Assembly: GCF_027579695.1 (NCBI RefSeq)
Contig: NC_083587.1
Location: forward strand, 43,442,232-43,506,231
Length of the DNA stretch: 64,000 bases
Reading direction: 5' to 3'
Origin: Neoarius graeffei
Lineage: Eukaryota > Chordata > Actinopteri > Siluriformes > Ariidae
Positions 59,701 through 64,000 of this stretch are shown in pieces. The translations under genes were made by a program, and so were the position numbers. Within the stretch, counting starts at the first letter, position 1, and each line of letters starts with the position of its first letter. A model generated the notes under the pieces. The model was not told where the DNA came from. It ran no database searches and saw nothing but the letters and a program-made list of their open reading frames with translations.

Positions 59701-62700
59701 CCACACACACAATCATGTGGTCAGGACAAAGGAAGATGTTCCTTCGTCAGAGAAGTGTTTAAGAATGGAACCAATGTGTTCTATTCATTTGGGTGTTCAT
59801 ATCACAGTTATAACAATCAGTATTTTAATCCATGTGAATGTATCCTGCCTATTTCTAATCTAATGGCTATGCCAACCAGCTAATAATTTGTGAGTGGATA
59901 AAAATTCTTGAAATGTGTTTGTTGATGTGAAGCTCTGACTCTTCCTAGTTTTAAATCTGATATATAATTTGCATTAATACATGTTTACCCATGAGTTTTG
60001 TAAACAAGTATAAAAATTGCACCTGGAATGTCTGGGATCACATTTCCCCAGACCATCTCCCAAGGGGTGAGGTCAAAAGCCCATTGGCTAGATCACCATT
60101 TTGCAAAATTAAATATGCATGACCAGACTCACAACAAAGCCATCGCTCAAAGCCAAAGATGGAAGCTCTTTGCTGATTTTGTTCAATATGAATCTCCACT
60201 CTGCAAACGCACCACTTCCAGCTACAACATAAGCTTCACTATTCAAGAAACTTTCAGGTCTTTGTTTAATGTAAGCCTTGCTGACCTGTTCTATGAATCT
60301 CCACTCTGCAAACAAACCATTTCCAGCTGCAACACAAAAGATTCACTCTTCAATAAACTTTACCCACGGGACTCCGAAAACCTTAAGAAGACATGCTCCA
60401 GCCATCTGAATACTTTCAAACGCTTCCTTCACAAGCCCATGTTCAAAACAGCACAAGTACTTCCAAAGCAAATGCACAAGTAACAAATTTCCATGCAATC
60501 ATTTTGACAACCTAGGTGCTTTCTGTTGTTTTCTCAATAACTTCCACTGCATAAGTTGTTTACTTTGTTTAAATCTTCTGCCACTGTGCTGCATTGTGTC
60601 TCAGGCTTACTGGTTAAGAGAGTAACTCAGTCTTAATGTAAAAGGGAACTCAAAGGGATCCTCTGGCTGATTTATCCATCCATTATCCGTAACCGCTTAT
60701 CCTGTGCAGGGTCGTGGGCAAGCTGGAGCCTATCCCAGCTGACTATGGGAGAGAGGCAGGGTACACCCTGGACAAGTTGCCAGATCATCGCAGGGCCAGC
60801 TGATTTATTCTCAAACTTATTTCAAACAAATGTAGTTGCAGATTTCAAAAATATCACACTTTCATTTTTGGAGACCAAATAGTGTTCGAGAAAAATTTAT
60901 TTTCTTTAAAATGTCAGATGGACTTCCTGCGGTGGTGACGTATGCGATGACGTCTGGTAGTGGTCACTTGGAGCAACTCAGCTGTTTATATTCTCTGTTT
61001 ACATCATAGTTTTGCTAGTTTTACAAGTACTTTACAAAATTTCAGTTTTTAAATAAGTACGCCTCATTGTGTAGCATATAAATGCCACAATGATGCTAAA
61101 AAGAAAGCACAAGCTGGAACTAGACTGCATTTCCACAGAGAAAATGCAAAGTGTGCTTACTCAACTGTGGCAGAGTGTCACCGACAGAAACTGGATCAGG
61201 CATGAGACCTCATGCTTTAAAATCTTTTTTTTTTACATGATCTACAGAGGGCGGCACGGTGGTGTAGTGGTTAGCGCTGTCGCCTCACAGCAAGAAGGTC
61301 CTGGGTTCGAGCCCCGGGGCCGGCGAGGGCCTTTCTGTGCGGAGTTTGCATGTTCTCCCTGTGTCCGCGTGGGTTTCCTCCGGGTGCTCCGGTTTCCCCC
61401 ACAGTCCAAAGACATGCAGGTTAGGTTAACTGGTGACTCTAAATTGACCGTAGGTGTGAATGTGAGTGTGAATGGTTGTCTGTGTCTCTGTGTCAGCCCT
61501 GTGATGACCTGGCGACTTGTCCAGGGTGTACCCCGCCTTTCGCCCGTAGTCAGCTGGGATAGGCTCCAGCTTGCCTGCGACCCTGTAGAAGGATAAAGCG
61601 GCTAGAGATAATGAGATGAGATGATCTACAGATAGTGTGCGCTTAGTGTGTGTGTGTAATGTGTGTGGCTGCACGCTCTAAAATCTCAGTTTTAAATGGC
61701 TCAACTCACAGTGCGACACGACATTTCACACTCAAATTTTTTTTTTATTAATTAATTACTTTTTTTTTTTTTAAACACACGCTCTACAGCGTCCTGAAAA
61801 ATCCATTTTAATTCCACCTTGTAATGTGACAAAACAGGACAAACACCAAGAGGGATGAATACTTTTGCAAGACACTGTATTTATGACCAATTTCAGTGGA
61901 CAGAATGGGTCCAATTTAGGTTATGTAATAATTCTGTGTTTCTAGTTCATCACCACTTTAATTTGAGCTGAAAAGTCCTACACTTTTCACCAATCTAGAG
62001 TTTAGCCTCCACCAAGAATGGTTATCCTGGTTGGCCCTACCGGATGGGTTCAAAACAACCCTACGGAACCTGCCAAAGATCCAGATTGGTGGACAGCCTG
62101 TGGCCAAAGACCAACCAATCGTACTGTCAAACGTTCTATGTGCTGTGCAATGACAGAATTGGTTCACAATAATGGAGCTGAGTGATGCATATTTTCATGT
62201 TTTTTTCATGTTCCCATTGCTCCAGAACACAGATGTTTTCTAAGGTTTGCCTTCCAATGGCAAACATTCCAATTCAAAGGTCTTGACCCTCTCTCTGCTT
62301 GCCATTTTGGCATGTGATGGACATTGTGTCCCTCACAAAGCAAATTCATGCAGGCCACTATGTGTAGTTTAATTTCCTGCTAATGATGCCTGGGTTGCTA
62401 AACGGCACTGGAGCAGTAGTTCCCTTAGGGAATTTTCAAAAGTGGGTCATCAGCTGATGTCATGGACAAAAACACTTCATCATTAAAATACATTAACTTT
62501 ACTTTGTGAGCTTGATTTTCAGTCTTCATTTATTTTGTCATCTCTTTACTGATCTCAGGTGGAATTACCTGATAAAATATTATCCTGAGAAAACAAACAA
62601 AATTAAGCAAATACCCTGCCTACCTTGACATTTGTAATCCATTTGTGGGAAAACATTAATGACACAATCAAAGAGTATAATCTACTACAGAAATTGTGCA

Positions 62701-63160
62701 ATAACTTCAAATCATAAGTATAATTTACATCTCTCTTGGTACTTGAGGTGTAATTGCTTGCTATGGAGAGATATACATGTAAAGTATCTGGAAAGCCACG
62801 TTATGCTATTTTGCATGAATTCAAATAAGTGTTTGAAATATTTTGCTATCAGTTTGCTTTGGGTACAAGTCAATCCCCATTCAAGTGGCTAAGAGCCTTG
62901 TATGACTGGAAATAACTACAAATAAATGAATAAAGTGAATTTGAAGAGGTGAGGTGTGTGTGAGTGAAGTGCTGCGTGATGTACCTGGATTGAAAGGTGA
63001 GGTGGTGTGTGATGTTTGGCTCCAAGTTGAACAGAGCTTGCTCCTGCCCTTGACCTTGTATACGCTGGCATTCCTTTTCTCCCAAACTCCGCTTTTCTAT
63101 CTGCACAAAGATGGTGTCTGGGAGATGGCTCCGCATTACAAACAGAGGACTGAAAACCAC
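32023..63160 (-). CDS. vps13b: vps13b, C-terminal 16 coding exons (gene continues beyond right edge)
   Basis: VPS13B is a bridge-like lipid-transfer protein of the Golgi region; its loss causes Cohen syndrome in people. The exons in transcript order are 63160-62985, 57815-57645, 56565-56321, 56123-55981, 53513-53367, 53268-52988, 52845-52718, 52543-52326, 47598-47480, 47131-46353, 46188-46012, 44616-44446, 44309-44133, 43875-43773, 32592-32343 and 32265-32023. All introns are GT-AG, every phase matches its neighbour, and the 3,528 nt give 1,175 residues plus stop with no internal stop. Recognition rests on the conserved C-terminal segment (SLVRSIGNGVADFFKLPYEG, GAFVSGVSRG, MDRLSLDEEYY, GAIAGIVDQPMQ, GGAAELVSQTGYG) and the final PH-like region. 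The whole coding part looks intact. Introns are packed with transposons. Confidence 0.95.
32343..32592 (-). CDS. vps13b: vps13b penultimate exon
   Basis: The acceptor ctatag| (phase 2) completes the Trp codon begun in the previous exon; the donor is gag|gtaaat (phase 0). It encodes KMMQSVGHQEVHMAL and GEVLFIVSVCEDTQQQAFPI, part of the PH-like domain. Confidence 0.92.
32904..33429. mobile_element. Tc1-type MITE
   Basis: It begins cactaccgttcaaaagtttg and ends caaacttttgaacggcag, flanked by TA. The interior has no transposase. This is a widespread fish element type. Confidence 0.8.
33507..33554. repeat. (gt)n microsatellite
   Basis: About 20 gt units with one break, next to a short (ta)n run. 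Confidence 0.9.
33743..34560 (-). pseudogene. Tc1 transposase relic
   Basis: The open part encodes HWIFHQDNDPKRMSKSTHKW and LLPWPSRFPDLNSVGNLWSE; the third catalytic Glu position reads Gly. Upstream the frame decays with many stops. It is an old copy. Confidence 0.75.
34801..35173 (+). mobile_element. tRNA-headed SINE, full copy
   Basis: The 12-bp duplication atattttgtggc flanks it exactly (34789-34800 and 35174-35185). Box A-like tggtgtagtgg and box B-like gggttcgagcc lie in the first 80 bases, so RNA polymerase III transcription is expected. The tail is gagatgaga-type. About 373 bp. Confidence 0.88.
36236..36510. repeat. Tc1-type transposon fragment
   Basis: It starts tacagtggcaagaaatatta and continues through sequence such as ccattaaatattcacaggat and tggcagtaataacctcaatc, which resembles one end of a Tc1-like element. 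The other end is absent. Confidence 0.45.
36716..37089 (-). mobile_element. tRNA-headed SINE, full copy (reverse)
   Basis: Flanked by gtgaaatgatag (36704-36715) and gtgaaacgatag (37090-37101), a 12-bp duplication with one change. The same family as 34801, in the reverse direction. The head is near 37089. Confidence 0.87.
37500..37830. repeat. Dispersed fish repeat
   Basis: The phrase gaagacgtttcgcctctcat and the following aaaggcttcctcagttct are typical of a repeat I associate with fish genomes. I cannot assign its class. It leads into the palindrome at 37831. Confidence 0.4.
37831..37923. repeat. Perfect 41-bp inverted repeat with 11-bp spacer
   Basis: 37831-37871 is the exact reverse complement of 37883-37923. 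The spacer attactatgta repeats part of the arm. It would form a very stable hairpin. Confidence 0.95.
38250..38440. repeat. Decayed Tc1-type fragment
   Basis: The phrases gactgggccactccaaaagg and aagccattctgt resemble reverse-strand Tc1 transposase coding sequence. It is too short and too diverged to translate. Confidence 0.4.
39646..39780. repeat. Imperfect palindromic repeat
   Basis: ttatttaccagcttggaggtc is loosely mirrored by gaccttaagctggtaaataa. The centre has repeated ccgaggtc words. Related words (ggtccgtaaccggggtccgt) recur near 40233, so it may be part of a larger transposon spanning to about 40310. Confidence 0.5.
40467..40788 (+). repeat. Solo LTR of a Gmr1-like element
   Basis: It starts tgtggcagcgggggtgtggc and ends catactaca, with the 5-bp duplication cttgc on both sides (40462-40466 and 40789-40793). 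The start is nearly identical to the LTR at 3704; the rest has diverged. An aataaa signal lies near 40719. A solo LTR results from recombination between two LTRs. Confidence 0.85.
41780..41930 (-). pseudogene. Tc1 transposase relic, short
   Basis: cagccccgaatcatgatact and ccctccacagtacttcacag are the reverse-strand form of the conserved Tc1 block GGGS(V/I)M(V/I)WGCF. Nothing else is readable. Confidence 0.45.
42019..43490. mobile_element. DNA transposon with about 39-bp inverted ends, non-autonomous
   Basis: The left end (atgtggcagatcacagaatc, then cagggacacgtgtcggc) is mirrored by the right end (gccgacatgtgtccctg, then gattcggtgaggggtcacat) with several mismatches. A possible 2-bp AT duplication flanks it. 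No transposase is visible in about 1.5 kb. A second inverted-repeat element lies inside at 42505. Confidence 0.6.
42505..42838. mobile_element. MITE nested in the 42019-43490 element
   Basis: ggtcacaaccggccgtac near the left end is mirrored by gtacgtccggttgtgacc at the right end. The interior is rich in cgcgc and aaacgc words, including the tandem pair cgcatgaaac.cacgagagcg. The target duplication is unclear. Confidence 0.6.
43773..43875 (-). CDS. vps13b: vps13b exon (103 nt)
   Basis: Acceptor cacag| in phase 1, donor tttg|gtaacg in phase 2. It encodes ILHGAGLWHLPKQLYLPTEL and onwards, the segment directly after QTGYG in VPS13B. It starts at a non-Met codon, so it is not apparent as an open frame. 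Confidence 0.93.
43919..43996. mobile_element. Minimal Tc1-type MITE (78 bp)
   Basis: cagtaccagtcaaa and ttgactggtactg ends with TA on both sides and almost no interior. It shares its ends with the 521-bp copy at 14699. Confidence 0.75.
44133..44309 (-). CDS. vps13b: vps13b exon (177 nt)
   Basis: Acceptor ttctag|, donor tatg|gtgtgt, phase 1 at both ends. It encodes GAIAGIVDQPMQTFTRSVD and GVGKGIVGIFTKPIGGAAEL, a highly conserved part of the VPS13 C-terminal ATG2-like domain. Confidence 0.95.
44446..44616 (-). CDS. vps13b: vps13b exon (171 nt)
   Basis: Acceptor cttgtttag|, donor ctgg|gtcagt, phase 1 at both ends. It encodes TLTSITNLATSLARNMDRLS and EEWRRQLPETLGHGLRQGLS. No Met-started frame spans it. 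Confidence 0.95.
45112..45822. mobile_element. PIF/Harbinger-like MITE
   Basis: 711 bp between TAA copies (45109-45111 and 45823-45825). The ends are gggcccgtttacacgaggac and gtccccgtgtaaagtgggcc. The 3-bp target and the end sequence fit PIF/Harbinger. A 32-bp inverted pair lies inside. No transposase is present. Confidence 0.78.
46012..46188 (-). CDS. vps13b: vps13b exon (177 nt)
   Basis: Acceptor ctgtgcag|, donor aaag|gtaaaa, phase 1 at both ends. It encodes GSLEILGSPTSLVRSIGNG, FFKLPYEGLTRGPGAFVSGV and SFVRHISK, the signature segment of VPS13B. Confidence 0.96.
46353..47131 (-). CDS. vps13b: vps13b large exon (779 nt)
   Basis: Acceptor ttctgacag| in phase 2, donor gcag|gtatgt in phase 1. 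It encodes about 259 residues from SVSNQMLSFRVILSEVSV to LTLHYAAGALFRA. The segment links the VAB-type repeats to the ATG2-like C-terminal domain and contains FKLKPARIYLEDTFIYYL. Confidence 0.93.
47480..47598 (-). CDS. vps13b: vps13b exon (119 nt)
   Basis: Acceptor ctgtag| in phase 0, donor acag|gtacac in phase 2. It encodes VTVLPGFGYLYVTVAYQSG and LTLAPESCDDAVISRHH. Confidence 0.88.
47705..47990 (+). mobile_element. tRNA-derived SINE of a second family
   Basis: The head gttggcctagtggttagcgt (box A-like) and cgagttctactc (box B-like) lie about 45 bases apart, as in a tRNA gene. The body differs from the other SINE family in the window. Transcription by RNA polymerase III is expected. Confidence 0.7.
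48040..48360 (+). pseudogene. Tc1 transposase relic
   Basis: The plus-strand frame encodes FWNNILWTDETKVEMFHR, then in another frame GGGVMIWAAMEPGK and TMMNSTLYRNIL. The first catalytic Asp is present; the rest is lost. Confidence 0.75.
48522..49190. mobile_element. TA-flanked DNA element (pogo/Tigger-like)
   Basis: 669 bp. The ends are caggtagtcgtcgacttacg and cgtaagttgacgactacctg, nearly exact inverted copies, with TA on both sides. CAGG ends with a TA target fit the pogo/Tigger branch of Tc1/mariner. The interior has three copies of ggggcggaaactgt. A short minus-strand acidic frame at 48856-48954 may be a remnant of its transposase. Confidence 0.75.
48856..48954 (-). pseudogene. Possible transposase C-terminal remnant
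   Basis: A 32-codon frame beginning MKRANPPASPSAATA, then DDDVDDPQPSTSDASGH and stop. Acidic, Ser/Thr-rich tails are common at the C-terminus of Tigger-type transposases, and the frame lies inside a TA-flanked element. Family membership is my inference. Confidence 0.4.
50059..50435 (+). mobile_element. tRNA-headed SINE, full copy
   Basis: The exact 12-bp duplication acatcaaatcgg flanks it (50047-50058 and 50436-50447). Same family as 34801. The tail is gatgagatgag. Confidence 0.9.
51631..52149. mobile_element. MITE with long inverted ends
   Basis: The left end (ccccttttccaccaaagcag, then ttccagggctggttcggg) is mirrored by the right end (cccgaaccagccctggaa, then ctgatttggtggaaaagggg). TAT lies at both borders. 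The interior has gttgttgttgctgctgctgc and a cgtcagcgggggg patch. The family is uncertain. Confidence 0.7.
52326..52543 (-). CDS. vps13b: vps13b exon (218 nt)
   Basis: Acceptor gcatcag| in phase 1, donor acag|gtacta in phase 0. It encodes EPARAEVFCRSVPPLCSVHH and TATPSVPKWTEDIDINSPGT. A long (ac)n tract sits right at the acceptor. Confidence 0.88.
52551..52592. repeat. (ac)n microsatellite next to an acceptor site
   Basis: About 20 ac units; on the minus strand it is a (gt)n tract that ends eight bases before the vps13b acceptor and forms part of its pyrimidine/purine context. Confidence 0.95.
52718..52845 (-). CDS. vps13b: vps13b exon (128 nt)
   Basis: Acceptor gttttag| in phase 2, donor aggg|gtactg in phase 1. 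It encodes ALVMTYLEHLGINYIAVSED and PRALLLKENLRG. Confidence 0.9.
52988..53268 (-). CDS. vps13b: vps13b exon (281 nt)
   Basis: Acceptor ctctctag| in phase 0, donor ccag|gtgggt in phase 2. It encodes PYGFPHTSVWTLGPASEAGS through QNADNPLTTR, part of the VAB-type repeat region. Confidence 0.88.
53367..53513 (-). CDS. vps13b: vps13b exon (147 nt)
   Basis: Acceptor aaacag|, donor ccag|gtaatg, phase 0 at both ends. It encodes LCQVCVSSTVRYGIQILQIE and NYRVLLSEHAPSAPDQ. Confidence 0.88.
53935..53962. repeat. (gaat)n microsatellite
   Basis: About seven tetramer units. Confidence 0.9.
54064..54410 (+). repeat. Diverged tRNA-headed SINE copy
   Basis: Head, middle (tccaaagacatgcggtttag) and body follow the same order as the full copies, but the tail is (gatg)n with gaaaatggatggatgg. 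It is an older subfamily. Confidence 0.65.
54463..54842 (-). repeat. Composite repeat: (taa)n, LINE-like piece and SINE head
   Basis: A (taa)n tract (54463-54491) is followed by cctttatttgtcacatgcac and then, on the minus strand, the head and middle of the SINE family to 54842. The SINE body is replaced by different sequence, so this is a chimeric family or a fusion. Confidence 0.6.
54945..55495. repeat. Tandem repeat of about 140-bp units between inverted ends
   Basis: The units contain aaccttgtgaac, tttcaccaaactttcaccat and ggtcaaggtcactgtgaggt and occur about three times, the last one shortened. The outer words tgcctccgcc and ggcggaggca are inverted, so the array lies inside a MITE-like frame. 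Confidence 0.75.
55981..56123 (-). CDS. vps13b: vps13b exon (143 nt)
   Basis: Acceptor actaatacag| in phase 1, donor gaag|gtttgt in phase 0. It encodes HKSKAVHLLHDLTSPRWTEI and LDEEGHVDADIILGSPPRQK. Confidence 0.88.
56321..56565 (-). CDS. vps13b: vps13b exon (245 nt)
   Basis: Acceptor ctatgtag| in phase 2, donor aaag|gtttgt in phase 1. It encodes LETEPVAQWDSPMQVRLCAW and LEPWALL-like LLPWALLTNHSQWDLWLFEA, then PPNFKVFWLIWHDSLKK. A nearer donor (aag|gtattc) is possible, but its phase does not fit the next exon. Confidence 0.85.
56693..56731. repeat. (gata)n/(ga)n microsatellite
   Basis: Short gata run followed by about 15 ga units. Confidence 0.9.
56733..57527. repeat. Repeat with ggcaattcca ends and recurring ccataacg words
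   Basis: It starts gggcaattccatg and ends ctggaattgctc, short inverted ends. The word tccataacg occurs five times inside (57113-57515). It could be a non-autonomous transposon. No protein is encoded. Confidence 0.45.
57645..57815 (-). CDS. vps13b: vps13b exon (171 nt)
   Basis: Acceptor gtattacag|, donor acag|gtagac, phase 2 at both ends. It encodes EDVSHCAVPISSALIKQIVN and NLNKILEHFYGPRSSDRPSW. Confidence 0.9.
58010..58345 (-). repeat. SINE copy, diverged
   Basis: Same family as 36716, reverse direction, with a (catc)n-type end at 57985-58000 and the tRNA-like head near 58345. Confidence 0.75.
58845..59010 (+). repeat. Gmr1-like LTR fragment
   Basis: It starts tgtggcagcaggggtgtggt like the other LTRs and then diverges. 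The right end is not defined. Confidence 0.55.
60676..60798 (-). repeat. SINE 3' fragment
   Basis: It contains ggagcctatcccagctgact and tacaccctggacaagttgcc, the body of the SINE in reverse. The head is absent. Confidence 0.75.
61249..61620 (+). mobile_element. tRNA-headed SINE, full copy
   Basis: The exact 12-bp duplication atgatctacaga flanks it (61237-61248 and 61621-61632). Same family as 34801 and 50059. Confidence 0.9.
62985..63160 (-). CDS. vps13b: vps13b exon (176 nt), most upstream in the window
   Basis: Acceptor ctctccag| in phase 0, donor ccag|gtacat in phase 2. It encodes VVFSPLFVMRSHLPDTIFVQ and LFNLEPNITHHLTFQS. The preceding exon lies beyond 64000 or was not recognised. Confidence 0.9.
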
Positions 63161-63551
63161 CTGGAGAGAGAACACCACTGGTCAGTACTGACACAAATAA
63201 CGCCCTATGATTATAGGGTGTGTATATTGTGTATATACAAACTGTATCTGTTTAGCACTTCAAAGTCCATAGAGGTATGCGTATTCTGATTTAAAATCAA
63301 AGAAGGTGTGGTCCAAACCATACCACTATGACCCCATAAACACTGGAACACACTTGGGGGGGGGGGGGAGACGACAAACAAACAAGAAAATAAATAGGGG
63401 TATGACAGTTCCTTCACCTCCACTACATCATTCAGGTTCATAAATGGCCTCAACTAGGTATGGGCATAGCACTTTTTTTTTTTTTTAAATCCAGTGATTA
63501 TGTTTCTGTGCCTGCCTGCAATATGCTCTACCAAATTTAGGTTCTAAATCC

Positions 63552-63864
63552 TGTGGCAATGGGGTCATGGTCGAGTGTCAGCTGTGGAGCTGTGGGCGGC
63601 TAGGAGTCGGGTATAACTGGCAGGTAATGTGTGATGAGTTGTACCTATGTTTGATTACTGGCAATTTACCTGTGTGCCTTCTTTGTGTTCTTTCAAGAAG
63701 TGAGTAATCAGAGAGGGAGAGAAAACTGAGCTACCCAGCACCATGCGCGTGTGTGTGAAGTTAGAGAGAAAAATAATGTCACTGAAAAGTGATCTCTAAA
63801 ACTAAAAATAAAGCACACATCAAGTTGTCAAGTCTGACTCCCAGTTCCTCATTCCCTGAGCTGC
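63552..63864 (+). repeat. 5' LTR of a second Gmr1-like element
   Basis: It starts tgtggcaatggggtcatggt and ends near gagctgca. An aataaa signal lies near 63807. It is diverged from the LTR at 3704 but has the same layout. The end is set by the following primer-site-like gcctgaaaccgggg. Confidence 0.7.
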
Positions 63865-63904
63865 ATGAGAGCCTGAAACCGGGGATTGAGGAGAAAGTGC
63901 CACC

Positions 63905-64000
63905 ATGGAGTTCACACCAGTTGCTAGGATCCTCCAGACCCTTTGCAGTAATCACCAAGACCAACATCAGGCCCTCATCATGCTTTCCACAGAGCAGGAG
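63905..64000 (+). CDS. gag start of the second Gmr1-like element (cut by window edge)
   Basis: Thirty-two open codons beginning MEFTPVARILQTLCSNH, with QDQHQALIML after it. The first element has MEFSPFADLVHAL and QHQVLV at the same places. The start is in a good context (gccaccatgg). The rest lies outside. Confidence 0.7.
   Translation, partial: MEFTPVARILQTLCSNHQDQHQALIMLSTEQE

Larger units (their letters stand above)
57816..62984 (-). other. vps13b: 5.2-kb vps13b intron
   Basis: It contains a SINE fragment at 58010, an LTR fragment at 58845, a SINE fragment at 60676 and a full SINE at 61249. The stretches 59030-60670 and 61640-62980 have no recognised feature; a direct repeat of about 50 bp (tatgaatctccactctgcaa and following) occurs at 60188 and 60292. 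Confidence 0.65.

Overview
The window is nuclear DNA of a teleost fish. The evidence is a spliced vertebrate gene (vps13b), GT-AG introns, a spliced immunoglobulin-superfamily gene, and a dense mixture of fish-type repeats (Tc1/mariner, L2-like LINE, Gmr1-like LTR elements, Harbinger/hAT/piggyBac-type MITEs, a tRNA-headed SINE, long microsatellites). I cannot name the species. Most open reading frames in the window are chance frames or transposon debris.

Two host genes are supported, both on the minus strand. (1) The last 16 coding exons of vps13b lie between 63160 and the stop at 32023. Their splice phases agree at all 15 junctions. Together they encode the C-terminal 1,175 residues of a protein that is about 4,000 residues in other vertebrates; the rest lies beyond the right edge. 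(2) Downstream, between 27791 and 8852, six exons with consistent phase-1 junctions encode a predicted 340-residue type I membrane protein: signal peptide, Ig domain, 10-residue linker encoded by a 30-nt microexon, second Ig domain, second 30-nt microexon, then stalk, transmembrane helix and short tail. I do not recognise this receptor.

Layout. 1-3700: repeats and MITEs. 3704-8614: complete but inactivated Ty3/gypsy element whose integrase lies before the reverse transcriptase (Gmr1-type order), with 302- and 291-bp LTRs and a 5-bp target duplication. 8785-27791: the Ig-receptor gene; its first intron carries a four-level transposon nest at 19904-26975 (Tc1 containing an L2-like LINE, containing a Harbinger-like MITE, containing another inverted-repeat element). 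27990-30960: scrambled LINE fragments with a second Tc1 copy that is itself interrupted by a hAT-type MITE. 31280-63160: vps13b, whose introns hold SINE copies with 12-bp target duplications, MITEs, a solo LTR and Tc1 relics. 63552-64000: 5' LTR and gag start of a second Gmr1-like element that runs off the window.

The two host genes show no evident functional link. The most unusual material is the Ig-receptor gene with its duplicated Ig-plus-microexon modules, the Gmr1-type element, the nested transposons, and several near-perfect palindromes.
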